Below are positions 63,000-64,000 of a DNA stretch of 64,000 bases, one piece after another. Source of the stretch: Desertimonas flava (GTDB lineage: Bacteria > Actinomycetota > Acidimicrobiia > Acidimicrobiales > Ilumatobacteraceae); contig NZ_QKYK01000025.1 of NCBI RefSeq assembly GCF_003426815.1, forward strand, positions 23,507 through 87,506, written 5' to 3'. Below the pieces are notes generated by a model. The model searched no databases. It saw only the letters and a list, made by a program, of their open reading frames with translations, and was not told the DNA's origin. The position numbers and the translations under genes were made by a program. Within the stretch, counting starts at the first letter, position 1. Every line of letters begins with the position of its first letter.

Positions 63000-63755
63000 T
63001 CAGTCAACAGCGGGTGCGTACCACGCGCGTCCCGACCCGTTGCTCGCCACGAGCTGGACGGTGCAACGGACGATCCCGGCCCTGCGTAGCAGGGGTGTGT
63101 CGAGGTCGACGGCCACGATGCCGAGCGCTCGGACGGCCAGCATGTCCGCCATCTGGGACAGCTCGGCGGCCAAATGGGGGTTCCCGTCGTCGCCGTAGAG
63201 GGCTCGGCGCACCGCACCGTCCCACGTGGCGCCGGCGCCCCACCGGACGAAGTCGTCGCCCATGACGACAACCGTCGGCACGTCGTGGGCGAGGCGTCCG
63301 TCGAGCACGACGACATCGGACGGCACGGGCTCGGTGACGGCGATGGCCGGCGGCAGGTCGTCCCCGCGCTCGAAGGCCTTCACCGCCTCCCAGCCCAGTC
63401 GATCGGAGAGACCGGCGACGAGCGCCCGTTCCCGGCTCGTCGCCGTCGCCAGGCCGATGGCGCGAGGGTGCTCAGGCTGTCCCGGACCGTCGACGTCGAG
63501 CCACACCGCGGCGGCCGGGATCCACCAGGTGTGCCCCGCAGGGTCCTGGGCCGTGACGAGGAGGTCGTTGCGGACGTACAGTCGCTCGAGGAGACCACCC
63601 GGGGAGATGGTGTCCAGCTCGCGCAAGGCGACCACCGGGCCGCTGCGCAGCATCGTCGTCGGGACGGCACTGGGGGAAGGAGGAGAGGACGACCGTGAGC
63701 CCGTTGCCGGGACATGGGGACGCTCAAGCGGCGCAATGGTCGAGGTGATGCTCAT
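63000..63755 (-). CDS. compact YcaO-like protein, probably non-catalytic
   Basis: About 251 residues from the ATG at 63755. The second half follows the YcaO fold pattern: AIGLATATSRERALVAGLSD (in active enzymes N-G-x-A-x-G-x-x-x-x-EA, then ELIERDA), VVVLDGRLAHDVPTVVVMG, TWDGAVRRAL and LGIVAVDLDTPLLRRAGIVRCTVQLV. The Glu residues that coordinate ATP in the ELxER helix are absent (SDRLGWEAV), and there is no C-terminal PxPxP. The match is pattern recognition, not a search. The protein may be a YcaO-derived binding or scaffold protein. Upstream is a divergent array of tiny ORFs. Confidence 0.5.
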   Translation of the reverse strand: MSITSTIAPLERPHVPATGSRSSSPPSPSAVPTTMLRSGPVVALRELDTISPGGLLERLYVRNDLLVTAQDPAGHTWWIPAAAVWLDVDGPGQPEHPRAIGLATATSRERALVAGLSDRLGWEAVKAFERGDDLPPAIAVTEPVPSDVVVLDGRLAHDVPTVVVMGDDFVRWGAGATWDGAVRRALYGDDGNPHLAAELSQMADMLAVRALGIVAVDLDTPLLRRAGIVRCTVQLVASNGSGRAWYAPAVD

Positions 63756-63857
63756 GGTGAGAACTACTGTGGGCGACGGCAGTAACGGAGCCGTGTCATC
63801 CCGTCCCGCGCACATGGTGGGACGCTGGTAGGACGCGCCCTTGGTTGAGTGCATGTC

Positions 63858-63917
63858 ATGACTCGCTCCACTGTTTCGCTCACCCATCGCGGCGGCCCTC
63901 GCGGCACCGGACTGTGA
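63858..63917 (+). CDS. 19-residue ORF, first of the tandem peptide array
   Basis: An ATG-to-TGA ORF encoding MTRSTVSLTHRGGPRGTGL. The last 10 residues are shared with the following repeat-encoded ORFs, while the first nine are unique, so it would be the leading member if the array is expressed. No ribosome-binding site is obvious. It could equally be chance coding in a repeat. Confidence 0.25.
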   Translation: MTRSTVSLTHRGGPRGTGL

Positions 63918-64000
63918 TCCCGATGACCACCCCCCATCGCGGCGGCCCTCGCGGCACCGGACTGTGATCCCGATGACCACCCCCCATCGCGGCGGCCCTC
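63884..64000 (+). repeat. 50-bp tandem repeat, at least 2.3 units, running off the window
   Basis: Units begin CCATCGCGGCGGCCCTCGCG at 63884, 63934 and 63984 with exactly 50-bp period and no mismatch in the copied part. The third copy is cut by the window end. The perfect identity indicates recent duplication or ongoing homogenisation. The period is not a multiple of three, so a single long reading frame is not kept across units. Confidence 0.95.
63923..63967 (+). CDS. 14-residue repeat-encoded ORF
   Basis: ATG-to-TGA ORF encoding MTTPHRGGPRGTGL. Its stop is followed by TCCCG and then the next ATG (63973), so each 50-bp unit is a full 45-bp ORF plus a 5-bp spacer, close enough for translational re-initiation. 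A third identical ORF begins at 63973 and leaves the window. Real expression is unproven. Confidence 0.25.
   Translation: MTTPHRGGPRGTGL

Noticed and set aside
63756..63980. N-terminal extension of the YcaO-like ORF to 63980
   Set aside because: It would read through the 50-bp tandem repeat and the promoter region, and the translated text shows no family pattern.
63884..64000. CRISPR interpretation of the 50-bp repeats
   Set aside because: Units are head-to-tail with no variable spacer; the whole 50 bp is repeated.

Overview
This is a high-GC window with strongly actinobacterial content: an rpsF-ssb-rpsR-rplI-dnaB ribosomal/replication block, a DUF5318 zinc-ribbon protein, many GTG starts and ATGA/GTGA start-stop overlaps, and F420-type and CoA-ligase-rich catabolic genes. 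The gene mix looks most like a soil or aquatic member of Acidimicrobiia (Ilumatobacter-like). That placement is an inference from gene content, not a phylogeny. Almost all long ORFs antisense to the genes listed are GC-rich shadows.

Layout. 1-3.7 kb: a kdp potassium-ATPase operon on the minus strand (kdpB truncated by the window edge, kdpA, kdpF, and a coupled small membrane protein). 4.1-13.1 kb: a pentose module with xylulokinase and a ROK regulator on the minus strand, divergent from an RbsABC-type sugar ABC transporter, a Gfo/Idh/MocA dehydrogenase, a 38-codon xylA-like leader or relic, and a TIM-barrel sugar isomerase/epimerase. A perfect inverted repeat sits on the transporter promoter. 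13.2-22 kb: a LacI regulator, a GH51 alpha-L-arabinofuranosidase and a five-gene Opp/Dpp-type transporter, tied together by a shared LacI-type operator (core AACGTT). 22.1-25.9 kb: an FAH-family sugar-acid enzyme coupled to an IclR regulator and divergent from a YjhG/YagF-type pentonate dehydratase, i.e. a non-phosphorylative pentose route. 26-30.3 kb: dnaB carrying a 302-residue intein, then rplI, rpsR, ssb and rpsF. 30.5-32 kb: an IS110-family insertion sequence with a noncoding left end of the size expected for a bridge RNA.

32-42.5 kb: a second sugar locus, divergent about a 240-bp control region that carries two near-identical LacI-type operators exactly 160 bp apart. Leftward: binding protein, two permeases, a multi-pass membrane protein and a secreted GH32/GH43-like five-bladed-propeller hydrolase. 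Rightward: FGGY kinase, FucI-like isomerase, GH172 (DUF2961) and a LacI regulator. GH172 plus a FucI-like isomerase plus an FGGY kinase would be a coherent D-arabinofuranoside (D-arabinan) to D-ribulose-5-phosphate route. This is the best candidate for a new system in the window, but its substrate is inferred.

42.5-56.5 kb: an accessory catabolic region (P450, Rieske oxygenase, a truncated luciferase-like remnant, two acyl-CoA ligases, SDR, VOC protein, branched-chain-type binding protein, APH-like kinase, TetR, DUF5318, methyltransferase, epoxide hydrolase), probably for a hydrophobic carboxylic acid or xenobiotic. 56.5-62.6 kb: secreted SurE-like nucleotidase, Pro/Thr-rich secreted protein, a PAS-GGDEF-EAL protein and a CCA-adding enzyme. 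62.6-64 kb: a structured gene-free gap, a compact YcaO-like protein lacking the usual acidic ATP-site residues, and, divergent from it, a 50-bp tandem repeat in which every unit encodes the same complete 14-residue ORF; the array runs off the window.
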